DNA of 64,000 bases. It comes from Loktanella sp. DSM 29012 (lineage in GTDB: Bacteria > Pseudomonadota > Alphaproteobacteria > Rhodobacterales > Rhodobacteraceae). The notes under the pieces were generated by a model. The model ran no database searches and was not told the DNA's origin. It saw only the letters and a program-made list of their open reading frames with translations. The stretch lies in the NCBI RefSeq assembly GCF_900110705.1, contig NZ_FOEJ01000001.1:565501-629500 (forward strand), given 5' to 3'. Of the stretch, positions 56,961 to 64,000 are shown piece by piece; positions within the stretch are counted from its first letter, which is position 1, and every line of letters starts with the position of its first letter. The position numbers were made by a program, and so were the translations under genes.

Positions 56961-56990
56961 AAAAAGGCCGCCCCCAAAAGGGAGCGGCCC
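56961..56990 (-). terminator. terminator after the PRC-barrel gene
   Basis: GGCCGC pairs with GCGGCC (56966-56971 with 56984-56989), with inner CCC/GGG pairs. On the minus strand a TTTTT run follows. It lies 22 bases after the stop of the minus-strand PRC-barrel gene and 12 bases after the plus-strand TSUP gene. Confidence 0.8.
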
Positions 56991-57011
56991 GCGTTCCGGC
57001 AGAAAAAGAGA

Positions 57012-57674
57012 TTACATCTCGGCTTCGTACTCGGGCAGTTCTTCCAGCTGCTCTTCGGTCTGCGGGATCGACGCGCGGATATCGTCGCCATCGGTTTCCT
57101 GCATGATGGTCACGTCGGCAAAATCGACCGCGACGGCCTTTTCGCCCAGACCAAGGAATCCGCCGACTTCGATGATGACCTGCTGGATCATGCCGTCGTC
57201 GCTGAGGATCAAGTCACTGATCTCGCCGATTTCCTCGTCGTTGGTGCCAAAGACGGCTGCATCTGTCAGCTGCTCGGCTGTGACGTCCGCGTTCATCAGC
57301 TGCGTGTAGCCGTCCAGCGGCGACATGGCTGTCATGTCATCTGCTGTCTCTTCCATGGTCGCATCGACGTTGTCAGCGGTGTCTTCCATGGTCTGTTCGG
57401 CTTCATCCATGGTCTCGTCCATGGTTTCGCCTGCGGCATCCATCGTTTCGCCGGCTGCGTCCATGGTTTCTTCCGCTGCGTCCTCAACGGGCTCTGCGGT
57501 GTCCATTTCGGTGGTCGAATCGGTGTCCATCATCGTGTCGCCGGACTGCATCTCGTCAGTCATGGTGCCTTCGGCGGCCGGTTCCATAGTGTCTGTTTCT
57601 GTCTCGTGGCTGGCTGCGAATGCACCGTTGGACACGACAAGAGCGATAGCGGTAGTTGCGAGAAACTTTTTCAT
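57012..57674 (-). CDS. exported PRC-barrel protein with Glu/Thr/Met repeats
   Basis: A 220-residue protein. The signal peptide MKKFLATTAIALVVSNGAFA is cut before ASHETE. Then an acidic region (about 22-115) holds imperfect 7-residue repeats of the type DAAGETM and ETMDEAE, likely helical. The C-terminal PRC-barrel (about 120-200) has the FGTNDEEIGEISDLILSD block. In alphaproteobacteria such exported PRC-barrel proteins are common but poorly known, perhaps envelope-associated. Single gene with its own terminator. Confidence 0.82.
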   Translation of the reverse strand: MKKFLATTAIALVVSNGAFAASHETETDTMEPAAEGTMTDEMQSGDTMMDTDSTTEMDTAEPVEDAAEETMDAAGETMDAAGETMDETMDEAEQTMEDTADNVDATMEETADDMTAMSPLDGYTQLMNADVTAEQLTDAAVFGTNDEEIGEISDLILSDDGMIQQVIIEVGGFLGLGEKAVAVDFADVTIMQETDGDDIRASIPQTEEQLEELPEYEAEM

Positions 57675-57916
57675 TTTCAGTACCTTGCTTTAGTTTAACT
57701 TGGCGGTCGGTTGCTCCATCCGCCTCTGGTCACTCAACTGCGCAGGGCCGATTTGGTTGCGTCGATCGGTCACAATATTTTCGCTGCGCGCCGACTTCCG
57801 CCGGTTCTGGCCCATGGCATGTGCGGGAACCGGCGCAGTTCCATGGGCCGAAAAACGACTTGAACAATTCGTCTGGATTTGGCCTTGTGCGCGCAACATT
57901 GTTACATGGAGGTCGC

Positions 57917-58759
57917 ATGCGCCATCGCCCCACCCGTTCCGCACTTTATATACCCGGGTCCAAGCCGCGCGCGCTGGACAAGGCGCGTGACCTGACCTGC
58001 GACGTGATCCTGTTCGACCTCGAGGATGCAGTCTCACCCGACGCCAAGATCGCCGCGCGCGACACGCTGCGCGCCGCATTGGAACAGGGCGGATACGGCG
58101 CACGGATGACACTGGTGCGGATCAATGGCTTTGACACCGAATGGGGGCAGGATGATGCCCGCGCCGCAGCCGCCATGCCCTGCGATGGTGTCCTGATCCC
58201 CAAGGTCGACGGCCCTGCCGATCTGGATGCGGTTGCGGATGTTGTCGGTGATGTGCCGCTTTGGGCGATGATGGAAACACCTTTGGGTGTCTTGAATGCG
58301 CAAACGATCTGCGCGCATCCCCGGCTGGCCGGGATCGTGATGGGTACCAATGATCTGGCCAAGGATCTGGGCGCGCAAACCCGCGATGGCATGCGCACGG
58401 CGCTGCAACATTGCCTGCTGGCTGCGCGTGCCGCGGGCATCACCGCGATTGACGGTGTGTTCAACGCGTTCAAGGATGACGACGGACTGCAGGCAGAATG
58501 CACCGACGGTCGCGCCATGGGGTTCGATGGCAAATCCCTGATCCATCCTGCGCAGCTGGACATCGCCAACCGGATCTTTGGTCCGTCAGAGGCTGATATT
58601 GATCTGGCCCGGCGTCAGATCGCTGCATTTGACGCGGCTGCTGCCGCTGGACAGGGCGTCGCCGTCGTTGATGGTCGCATCGTAGAGAACTTGCATATCG
58701 TCACCGCGCGGGCGACCTTGGCCAAGGCAGAGGCCATCACCGCATTGGAGACGACATGA
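57917..58759 (+). CDS. mcl2: HpcH/HpaI (CitE-like) protein, probable (3S)-malyl-CoA thioesterase
   Basis: A 280-residue protein with TRSALYIPGSKPRALDKA (6-23), VILFDLEDAV (about 30-39), MTLVRINGF, and LIHPAQLDIAN near 208. ATG 57917 has GGAGG 4 bases upstream. The family cleaves malyl- or citramalyl-type CoA esters. The arrangement with nnrU-like, DUF1737, mch and sdh matches what I recall for Rhodobacter sphaeroides mcl2, the enzyme that hydrolyses (3S)-malyl-CoA to malate in the ethylmalonyl-CoA pathway. The name rests on this synteny, not on a comparison made here. Confidence 0.78.
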   Translation: MRHRPTRSALYIPGSKPRALDKARDLTCDVILFDLEDAVSPDAKIAARDTLRAALEQGGYGARMTLVRINGFDTEWGQDDARAAAAMPCDGVLIPKVDGPADLDAVADVVGDVPLWAMMETPLGVLNAQTICAHPRLAGIVMGTNDLAKDLGAQTRDGMRTALQHCLLAARAAGITAIDGVFNAFKDDDGLQAECTDGRAMGFDGKSLIHPAQLDIANRIFGPSEADIDLARRQIAAFDAAAAAGQGVAVVDGRIVENLHIVTARATLAKAEAITALETT

Positions 58760-59316
58760 CATTACTTATTCTGGGCCTGCTGCTGTGGGTTGCGGCGCAT
58801 ACGTGGAAACGGATCAGCCCGGGAACACGGGCAGATATGGGCGACCGTGGGCGTCTGTTTGCGGCCCTGGCGATCATCGCATCCGTCGTCTTGATGGTGA
58901 TCGGCTACCGGGCTGCCGACGGCGCGGTCTATTGGGGGCGGGCTGGCTGGTCCACCGGCGTGAACAACCTGCTGATGCTGGTGGCATTCTATATCTATGC
59001 AGTCGGCGCGCCCAAACCCGGCAAGCCGCGGGTCTGGCTGGGTCGCAAGATCCGCCATCCGCAGCTGATCGGTTTTTCGATCTGGGCTGTGGCGCATCTG
59101 CTGGTGAACGGTGATGTGCCGTCATTCGTGTTGTTCGGCGGGTTGCTGGTCTGGGCGCTGGCCGAAATCGCTCTGATCAACAGGGCCGAACCGGAATGGA
59201 TCCCGCCACCGCACCGCAGCGCGCGCAAGGAATTCATTCCCATCGTCGCCGCCATCGTCATCTATGCGATCGTTGCGGCAATCCACATCCTGCTTGGCTA
59301 CAACCCGTTCGGATAA
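58756..59316 (+). CDS. NnrU-family membrane protein
   Basis: A 186-residue membrane protein with about five spans. The KIRHPQLIGFSIWAVAHLLVNGD block (here about 95-117) is the family signature. NnrU was named for a gene near nitrite and nitric-oxide reductase genes, but its action is unknown. No denitrification gene lies in the window. It overlaps mcl2 by 4 bases and sits three bases before the DUF1737 gene, so it belongs to a central-carbon operon. Confidence 0.87.
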   Translation: MTLLILGLLLWVAAHTWKRISPGTRADMGDRGRLFAALAIIASVVLMVIGYRAADGAVYWGRAGWSTGVNNLLMLVAFYIYAVGAPKPGKPRVWLGRKIRHPQLIGFSIWAVAHLLVNGDVPSFVLFGGLLVWALAEIALINRAEPEWIPPPHRSARKEFIPIVAAIVIYAIVAAIHILLGYNPFG

Positions 59317-59319
59317 GAC

Positions 59320-59526
59320 ATGACAAAACTTTATCGCCTGCTGACCGAAGACGACACATCCGCGTTCTGCCACAAGGTGTCCGATGCCCTGTCCAAGGGA
59401 TGGGAACTATACGGAACGCCGACCTATGCCTTTGATCATGCCAACGGCGTGATGCGCTGTGGCCAGGCCGTGACCAAGGACATCCCCGCCGATTACGACC
59501 CCGACATGAAGCTGGGCCAGCAATGA
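59320..59526 (+). CDS. DUF1737 protein
   Basis: A 68-residue cytoplasmic protein. KLYRLLTEDDTSAFCHKVSDAL (here about 3-24) and GWELYGTP (about 27-34) are typical for DUF1737, a small family of unknown role. It overlaps mch by 4 bases. Its fixed place beside mch in relatives, as I recall, hints at a link to that pathway, but no function is known. Confidence 0.85.
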   Translation: MTKLYRLLTEDDTSAFCHKVSDALSKGWELYGTPTYAFDHANGVMRCGQAVTKDIPADYDPDMKLGQQ

Positions 59527-60548
59527 CCAAAACCAACGCCGGGCGGTTTTTCGAGGATTATCGCGTGGGTGACGTCATCACCCATGCGGTGCCGCGCACC
59601 ATCAAGATGGGTGAACGCGCGTTGTACCACGCGCTTTATCCCGCCCGGCACGCGCTGCATTCGGCCGATACATTCGCGCAATCCTGCGGTCTGCCGTTCA
59701 GCCCGCTGGACGATCTGGTCACCTTTCACACCGTCTTTGGCAAGACGGTGCCGGATGTGTCGCTGAATGCGGTTGCCAACCTCGGTTATGCCGAAGGTCG
59801 CTGGCTGACACCGCTCTGGCCCGGTGACACGATCACTGCGACGTCAGAGGTCATCGGGGTCAAGCAAAACTCCAACGGCAAAAGCGGCGTCGTCTGGGTC
59901 CGCACCACGGGGCGCAATCAGCATGGCGAGGACCTGCTATCCTACGTCCGCTGGGTCATGGTGCGCAAACGCGGTGACGGGCCTGCGCCGGAAACCGTGA
60001 TCCCGAAACTGACGGACGCTGTGGCTGCCGATGAACTGGTGATCCCGGCCGGACTGGATTTCAGCGCCTATGATTTTGATCTGGCAGGCGAGCCGCATCG
60101 CCTGCGCGATTATGCGATAGGCGAGGTGATCGACCACGTCGATGGTGTCACGATCGAAGAGGCCGAACACATGCTGGCCACGCGCCTGTGGCAGAACACG
60201 GCCAAGGTGCATTTCGACGCCACCAACCGCCCGGATGGGAAGCGTCTGATCTATGGTGGGCATGTCATCAGCCTGGCCCGTGCGCTGTCGTTCAATGGAT
60301 TGGCCAACGCGCAGATGATCGTCGCGCTGAACGGTGGTGCCCATGCGAACCCTTGCTTTGCCGGCGATACCGTTCGTGCGTGGTCCGAGGTGCTGGACGT
60401 TGCCGACACTGCGGCCCCCGGTGTCGGGGCCATCCGCCTGCGTCTGGTCGCCACAAAAGGTGCGGCAGGTGCGTTGCGCGATGCCGAGGGCAAATACCTG
60501 ACCGACGTCTTGCTGGATCTGGATTACTGGGCGCTGATGCCCGTCTGA
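59523..60548 (+). CDS. mch: mesaconyl-CoA hydratase
   Basis: A 341-residue double hot-dog (MaoC) protein, the size of known Mch (about 343). The N-terminal domain starts RFFEDYRVGDVITHAVPRTI (here about 8-27). The C-terminal domain has FDLAGEPHRLRDYAIGEVIDH and the NAKVHFDATNRPD-like stretch near 220. It interconverts mesaconyl-C1-CoA and beta-methylmalyl-CoA in the ethylmalonyl-CoA pathway for acetyl-CoA assimilation. Together with the upstream mcl2-type gene it points to that pathway; ccr, ecm and mcd are not in the window. Confidence 0.9.
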   Translation: MTKTNAGRFFEDYRVGDVITHAVPRTIKMGERALYHALYPARHALHSADTFAQSCGLPFSPLDDLVTFHTVFGKTVPDVSLNAVANLGYAEGRWLTPLWPGDTITATSEVIGVKQNSNGKSGVVWVRTTGRNQHGEDLLSYVRWVMVRKRGDGPAPETVIPKLTDAVAADELVIPAGLDFSAYDFDLAGEPHRLRDYAIGEVIDHVDGVTIEEAEHMLATRLWQNTAKVHFDATNRPDGKRLIYGGHVISLARALSFNGLANAQMIVALNGGAHANPCFAGDTVRAWSEVLDVADTAAPGVGAIRLRLVATKGAAGALRDAEGKYLTDVLLDLDYWALMPV

Positions 60549-60622
60549 CTGACCGGGATCACGGGCGACTCGGTTGTCTGAAATTGTTCCGTTTCCGCAA
60601 GGTCACATCAACGCAGGATCTG

Positions 60623-60655
60623 TTGTGTTCACGCTTTTAAATTTTGTGATCACGA
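60623..60655 (+). promoter_or_regulatory. paired TGTGNTCACG palindromes upstream of sdhC
   Basis: TGTGTTCACG (60624-60633) and TGTGATCACG (60645-60654), centres exactly 21 bp apart. They lie 140 to 170 bases before sdhC. The same motif and spacing are seen before sucC, which is strong internal evidence for a common regulator. Confidence 0.62.
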
Positions 60656-60793
60656 AACGCGGGATTTCGGCTGACGCGTCAATTTCACGCGTGATTCCGG
60701 GGATGATTCCCGTGACTTCCTGTATGGAATGGTGCACATAACGGACAAATGCGCCGCTCGCCCCGGCGCCCAAGGGAACCGAAGGGAAATCTT

Positions 60794-61177
60794 ATGGCCG
60801 ATGCCAAGCAGGGCAACCGCCCGCTTTCACCGCATTTGACGATCTATCGTCCGCAGTGGACGTCGATGACGTCGATCTTTACCCGTATCACAGGCAACGC
60901 ATTGCTTGTCGCCAGCCTGATGATCGTCTGGTGGTTCATTGCAGCCGCGTCCGGCCCGGATGCATTCGCGACGGCCGACGGTTTCATGACCAGCTGGTTC
61001 GGCGATCTGGTCATGTTCCTGTCGATGGCGGCGCTGTGGTATCACACGCTGGCCGGTGTGCGTCACCTGATCTGGGACCAGGGTTATCTGCTGGAGATCG
61101 ACAAGGCCGAAACCGCCGGTCAGGCCATGGTGCTGATTGCAGTGCTTTTGACCATTTTCACCGTCATCGTGCTGTAA
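60794..61177 (+). CDS. sdhC: succinate dehydrogenase cytochrome b556 subunit
   Basis: A 127-residue membrane anchor with three spans. RPLSPHLTIYRPQWTSMTSI (here about 9-28) and WYHTLAGVRHLIWD near 82-95 are family marks; the latter holds the heme-ligand His. ATG 60794 has AAGGG upstream; a 15-residue Arg-rich extension is rejected. First gene of sdhCDA-lipoprotein-sdhB. It anchors the complex and helps to bind quinone and heme. Confidence 0.95.
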   Translation: MADAKQGNRPLSPHLTIYRPQWTSMTSIFTRITGNALLVASLMIVWWFIAAASGPDAFATADGFMTSWFGDLVMFLSMAALWYHTLAGVRHLIWDQGYLLEIDKAETAGQAMVLIAVLLTIFTVIVL

Positions 61178-61188
61178 GGGGGCGAACA

Positions 61189-61560
61189 ATGGCATATTTG
61201 ACCGACCGTAAACGCGCCACCGGCATGGGTTCCGCCAAATCCGGCACCCAGCATCATTGGTTCATGACGGTATCGTCCGTCGCGTTGCTCATCCTGATTC
61301 CGTGTTTCGTATTCACGTTTGGCGCCACCTACGGCGCACCCTACGCGGACGTGGTCGCCTATTATCAGCGCCCGTTCCCGTCCGTGATCGCTGCACTGAC
61401 CATCGCGGTCAGTTTTCTTCACTTTCGCGGTGGTGTGCAGACGCTGATCGAAGATTACATTCATGGCGCACTGAAAACACCGCTGATCATTGCGATGATC
61501 TGCCTTTGCTATGCTGCTGCTGCCGTCGGTGTTTTCGCCGTCGTCCGCCTTGCACTTTGA
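61189..61560 (+). CDS. sdhD: succinate dehydrogenase membrane anchor subunit
   Basis: A 123-residue protein with three membrane spans. TQHHWFMTVSSVALLILIP (here about 22-40) begins the first, and SFLHFRGGVQTLIEDYIHG (about 72-90) carries the His and Asp of the quinone/heme region. ATG 61189 has AAGGGGG upstream. It lies 11 bases after sdhC and 14 bases before sdhA. The upstream out-of-frame extension is a shadow of sdhC. Confidence 0.93.
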   Translation: MAYLTDRKRATGMGSAKSGTQHHWFMTVSSVALLILIPCFVFTFGATYGAPYADVVAYYQRPFPSVIAALTIAVSFLHFRGGVQTLIEDYIHGALKTPLIIAMICLCYAAAAVGVFAVVRLAL

Positions 61561-61574
61561 ACCGGAGCTGACCA

Positions 61575-63380
61575 ATGGCTGCTTACGATTACGAAACCCA
61601 CAACTTTGATGCCATCGTCATTGGGGCTGGTGGGTCTGGCCTGCGTGCGACGCTGGGGCTGGCTGAACAGGGCCTGAAAACGGCCTGTATTTCCAAGGTG
61701 TTTCCGACGCGGTCGCACACCGTCGCGGCCCAGGGTGGCATTGCCGCGTCCCTGTCCAACATGGGCCCCGACCACTGGCAGTGGCACATGTATGACACCG
61801 TCAAGGGATCCGACTGGCTGGGCGATACCGACGCGATGGAATACCTCGCGCGTGAGGCACCCAAGGCTGTTTACGAGCTGGAGCACTACGGCGTGCCGTT
61901 TTCGCGCACCGAAAAGGGGGAAATCTACCAACGCCCCTTTGGCGGTCACACGACTGAATTTGGTGAAGGCCCGCCGGTGCAGCGCACCTGTGCTGCTGCC
62001 GACCGCACCGGGCACGCGATCCTGCACACGCTCTATGGTCAATCGCTCAAGCAAAAGGCCGAGTTCTATATCGAGTATTTCGCGACCGATCTGATCATGT
62101 CCGAAGATGGTGTGTGTCAGGGCGTGGTTGCGTGGAAACTTGACGACGGCACGATGCATGTCTTCAACGCCAAAACCACGGTTCTGGCGACGGGCGGTTA
62201 CGGCCGTGCCTATTTCAGCGCGACATCAGCCCATACCTGCACCGGTGACGGTGGCGGCATGGTTGCCCGTCAGGGTCTGCCGCTGCAGGACATGGAATTC
62301 GTGCAGTTCCACCCCACCGGTATTTACGGCGCGGGCTGTCTGATCACCGAAGGCGCGCGTGGCGAAGGCGGTTACCTGACCAACTCCGAAGGTGAGCGTT
62401 TCATGGAACGCTATGCGCCGACCTACAAGGACCTTGCGTCCCGTGACGTGGTCAGCCGCTGCATGACGATGGAAATCCGCGAAGGCCGCGGTGTCGGTCC
62501 GAAGAAGGACCACATTCACCTGAACCTGAACCACCTGCCGCCCGAAACGCTGGATCTGCGTCTGCCGGGTATCACGGAATCGGCACGCATCTTTGCCGGC
62601 GTCGACCTGACAAAGGAACCGATCCCGGTGCAGCCGACCGTGCATTACAACATGGGCGGTATCCCCACGAACTACTGGGGCGAGGTGCTGCACCCGACCG
62701 AGGAAAACCCCGATGCCATCGTGCCGGGCCTGATGGCCGTGGGCGAGGCAGGCTGTGCGTCGGTCCACGGTGCGAACCGCCTTGGGTCCAACAGCCTGAT
62801 CGACCTCGTCGTGTTTGGCCGTGCAGCCGCCATTCGCGCCGGCAAGGTCGTCGATCCCAACACGCCGAATGCGCCCCTGAACAAGGCATCGGTCGATGCT
62901 GCGTTCGATCGTTTCGACGGGCTGCGCCACGCCAGCGGTGGCACCCCCACCGCAGAGCTGCGTCTGGAAATGCAAAATGCCATGCAGGCCGATGCCGCCG
63001 TTTTCCGCACGGACAAGACATTGGCCGAAGGCGTGGAAACCATGACCGGCATCGCCGCGAAACTGGACGATTTGCACGTCACGGACCGCAGCATGGTCTG
63101 GAACAGTGACCTGATGGAAACGCTGGAACTGACGAACCTGATGCCGAACGCGCTGGCGACCATCGTTTCCGCCGAGGCCCGCAAGGAAAGCCGCGGCGCA
63201 CATGCGCACGAAGACTATCCCGAGCGTGACGATACGAACTGGCGCAAGCATTCGCTGGCAAAGGTTAAGGGCAACAAGACTGACCTGTATTACCGTCCGG
63301 TCCACCTTGATCCGCTGACGACGCAGGACGAAGGCGGGATCGACATGGCCAAGATCGCGCCGAAAAAGCGCGTCTACTGA
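61575..63380 (+). CDS. sdhA: succinate dehydrogenase flavoprotein subunit
   Basis: A 601-residue flavoprotein. The FAD motif is [12 protein letters not shown] (14-25) and the FAD-linking His is H48 in SHTVAAQGG. The [22 protein letters not shown] block (about 252-273) and the [13 protein letters not shown] block near 397 hold active-site residues. It oxidises succinate to fumarate at the cytoplasmic side of the membrane. Its stop overlaps the start of the lipoprotein gene by one base. Confidence 0.98.
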   Translation: MAAYDYETHNFDAIVIGAGGSGLRATLGLAEQGLKTACISKVFPTRSHTVAAQGGIAASLSNMGPDHWQWHMYDTVKGSDWLGDTDAMEYLAREAPKAVYELEHYGVPFSRTEKGEIYQRPFGGHTTEFGEGPPVQRTCAAADRTGHAILHTLYGQSLKQKAEFYIEYFATDLIMSEDGVCQGVVAWKLDDGTMHVFNAKTTVLATGGYGRAYFSATSAHTCTGDGGGMVARQGLPLQDMEFVQFHPTGIYGAGCLITEGARGEGGYLTNSEGERFMERYAPTYKDLASRDVVSRCMTMEIREGRGVGPKKDHIHLNLNHLPPETLDLRLPGITESARIFAGVDLTKEPIPVQPTVHYNMGGIPTNYWGEVLHPTEENPDAIVPGLMAVGEAGCASVHGANRLGSNSLIDLVVFGRAAAIRAGKVVDPNTPNAPLNKASVDAAFDRFDGLRHASGGTPTAELRLEMQNAMQADAAVFRTDKTLAEGVETMTGIAAKLDDLHVTDRSMVWNSDLMETLELTNLMPNALATIVSAEARKESRGAHAHEDYPERDDTNWRKHSLAKVKGNKTDLYYRPVHLDPLTTQDEGGIDMAKIAPKKRVY

Positions 63381-63673
63381 TGGTGCTGCGCGGGATCAGC
63401 CTGATCGCACTGTCGGTGCTGGTGGCCTGCGGGCCACCGGCACCGCTGACGATCCAGCAGATCGAGGCGCGCTGTGCCGATCAGGCGGCCTCGGCCGCGG
63501 GGCCGACGGGACAGGTCGCGATCGGCGTATCCAGTTCGCGTGGGGTACAGACGGGTATCGCCATTGGCGTGACGGATGATTTCCTGCGCGGCCGTGATCC
63601 TGCGACGGTCTATGCCGAATGTTACACACGGCTCAGCGGTGCTGCACCGCTGACGCCCTATTCCGCCCGCTAA
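63380..63673 (+). CDS. small lipoprotein within the sdh operon
   Basis: A 97-residue protein with a lipoprotein signal: [20 protein letters not shown], lipobox LVAC, Cys at 17. The mature part has two further Cys (RCADQ and ECYTR), which may form a disulfide. The TGATG overlap with sdhA shows coupled translation. It lies 47 bases before sdhB. I recall similar small genes in this place in related genomes. Function unknown; possibly assembly or envelope linked. Confidence 0.75.
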   Translation: MVLRGISLIALSVLVACGPPAPLTIQQIEARCADQAASAAGPTGQVAIGVSSSRGVQTGIAIGVTDDFLRGRDPATVYAECYTRLSGAAPLTPYSAR

Positions 63674-63720
63674 GGGCACGCTTTGACGGGCGATCCGCCC
63701 ACCGACGAAAGGTCTGAGAC

Positions 63721-64000
63721 ATGGTCGAACTGACGCTTCCCAAGAACAGCCGCATGGTGACGGGCAAGACATGGCCCAAGCCCGAGGGTGCCACCAATAC
63801 CAAAAAGGTGCAGGTCTATCGCTGGAGTCCCGACGATGGCAAAAACCCGCGTCTGGATACCTATTACGTCGATCTGGACAACTGTGGCCCGATGGTCCTG
63901 GATGCCCTCATCAAGATCAAGACGGACATCGACCCCACGTTGACCTTTCGCCGGTCCTGCCGCGAGGGGATCTGCGGGTCCTGTGCGATGAACATCGACG
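63721..64000 (+). CDS. sdhB: succinate dehydrogenase iron-sulfur subunit (5' part)
   Basis: The window ends within this gene; 93 codons are seen. The start ATG 63721 lies after AAAGG. The N-terminal ferredoxin domain includes [17 protein letters not shown] and [10 protein letters not shown] with C80, C85 and C88 as [2Fe-2S] ligands. SdhB passes electrons from FAD to quinone. It is the final expected structural gene of the operon begun by sdhC. Confidence 0.95.
   Translation, partial: MVELTLPKNSRMVTGKTWPKPEGATNTKKVQVYRWSPDDGKNPRLDTYYVDLDNCGPMVLDALIKIKTDIDPTLTFRRSCREGICGSCAMNID

Noticed and set aside
57883-57916. TTGTGCGCGCAACA before mcl2 considered as a third copy of the suc/sdh operator.
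   Set aside because: The central bases differ, the palindrome is imperfect, and there is no second copy at 21 bp.

Overview
The window reads as a chromosomal segment of an alphaproteobacterium of the order Rhodobacterales, most likely the Roseobacter group. The evidence is the high-GC coding DNA, alphaproteobacterial-type RpoB and RpoC, a single-chain L-serine dehydratase, a TIGR02300 acidic-tail protein, and the gene order mdh / mcl2 / nnrU-like / DUF1737 / mch / sdhCDA-(lipoprotein)-sdhB, which I recall from Rhodobacter relatives. I do not assign a genus. No IS element, prophage, CRISPR array or plasmid gene was seen.

1-24.2 kb: transcription and translation genes. tRNA-Trp, secE-nusG-rplK-rplA, rplJL-rpoBC, rpsL-rpsG-fusA-tuf and rpsJ-rplC-rplD-rplW are all present and look intact. 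The blocks are separated by unrelated genes: a sulfotransferase-like gene, marC-like, VOC plus EamA transporter, and DUF1007 plus NicO. Several blocks end in strong intrinsic terminators. The S10 block stops after rplW with a perfect 12-bp terminator, and rplB is not in the window.

24.2-39.3 kb: accessory metabolism. Two unknown exported proteins are followed by a 5-oxoprolinase operon (pxpB-pxpC-pxpA plus an FAD oxidoreductase), then a thiolase and L-serine dehydratase on the other strand. Next comes a tightly overlapped branched-chain acyl-CoA (valine) catabolic operon: SDR, two acyl-CoA dehydrogenases, 3-hydroxyisobutyryl-CoA hydrolase, mmsB, a MaoC hydratase and a CitE-like lyase.

39.3-44.6 kb: a lytic transglycosylase, a PfkB kinase, an MBL hydrolase, tRNA-Ala(GGC), a TIGR02300 protein, a YgjP-type metallopeptidase and a GntR regulator.

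44.7-64 kb: TCA cycle. On the minus strand: mdh, then sucC-(sulfotransferase-like)-(lipoprotein)-sucD-sucA-sucB-(small ORF, two MAPEG)-lpd. On the plus strand: the ethylmalonyl-CoA pathway genes mcl2 and mch, then sdhC-sdhD-sdhA-(lipoprotein)-sdhB, the last cut by the window end. The acyl-CoA genes could feed acetyl-CoA, propionyl-CoA and C4/C5 CoA esters into this cycle.

The most interesting non-coding signal is a pair of TGTGNTCACR palindromes spaced exactly 21 bp centre to centre. The pair occurs upstream of sucC and again upstream of sdhC, which suggests one unknown regulator acting on both TCA operons.
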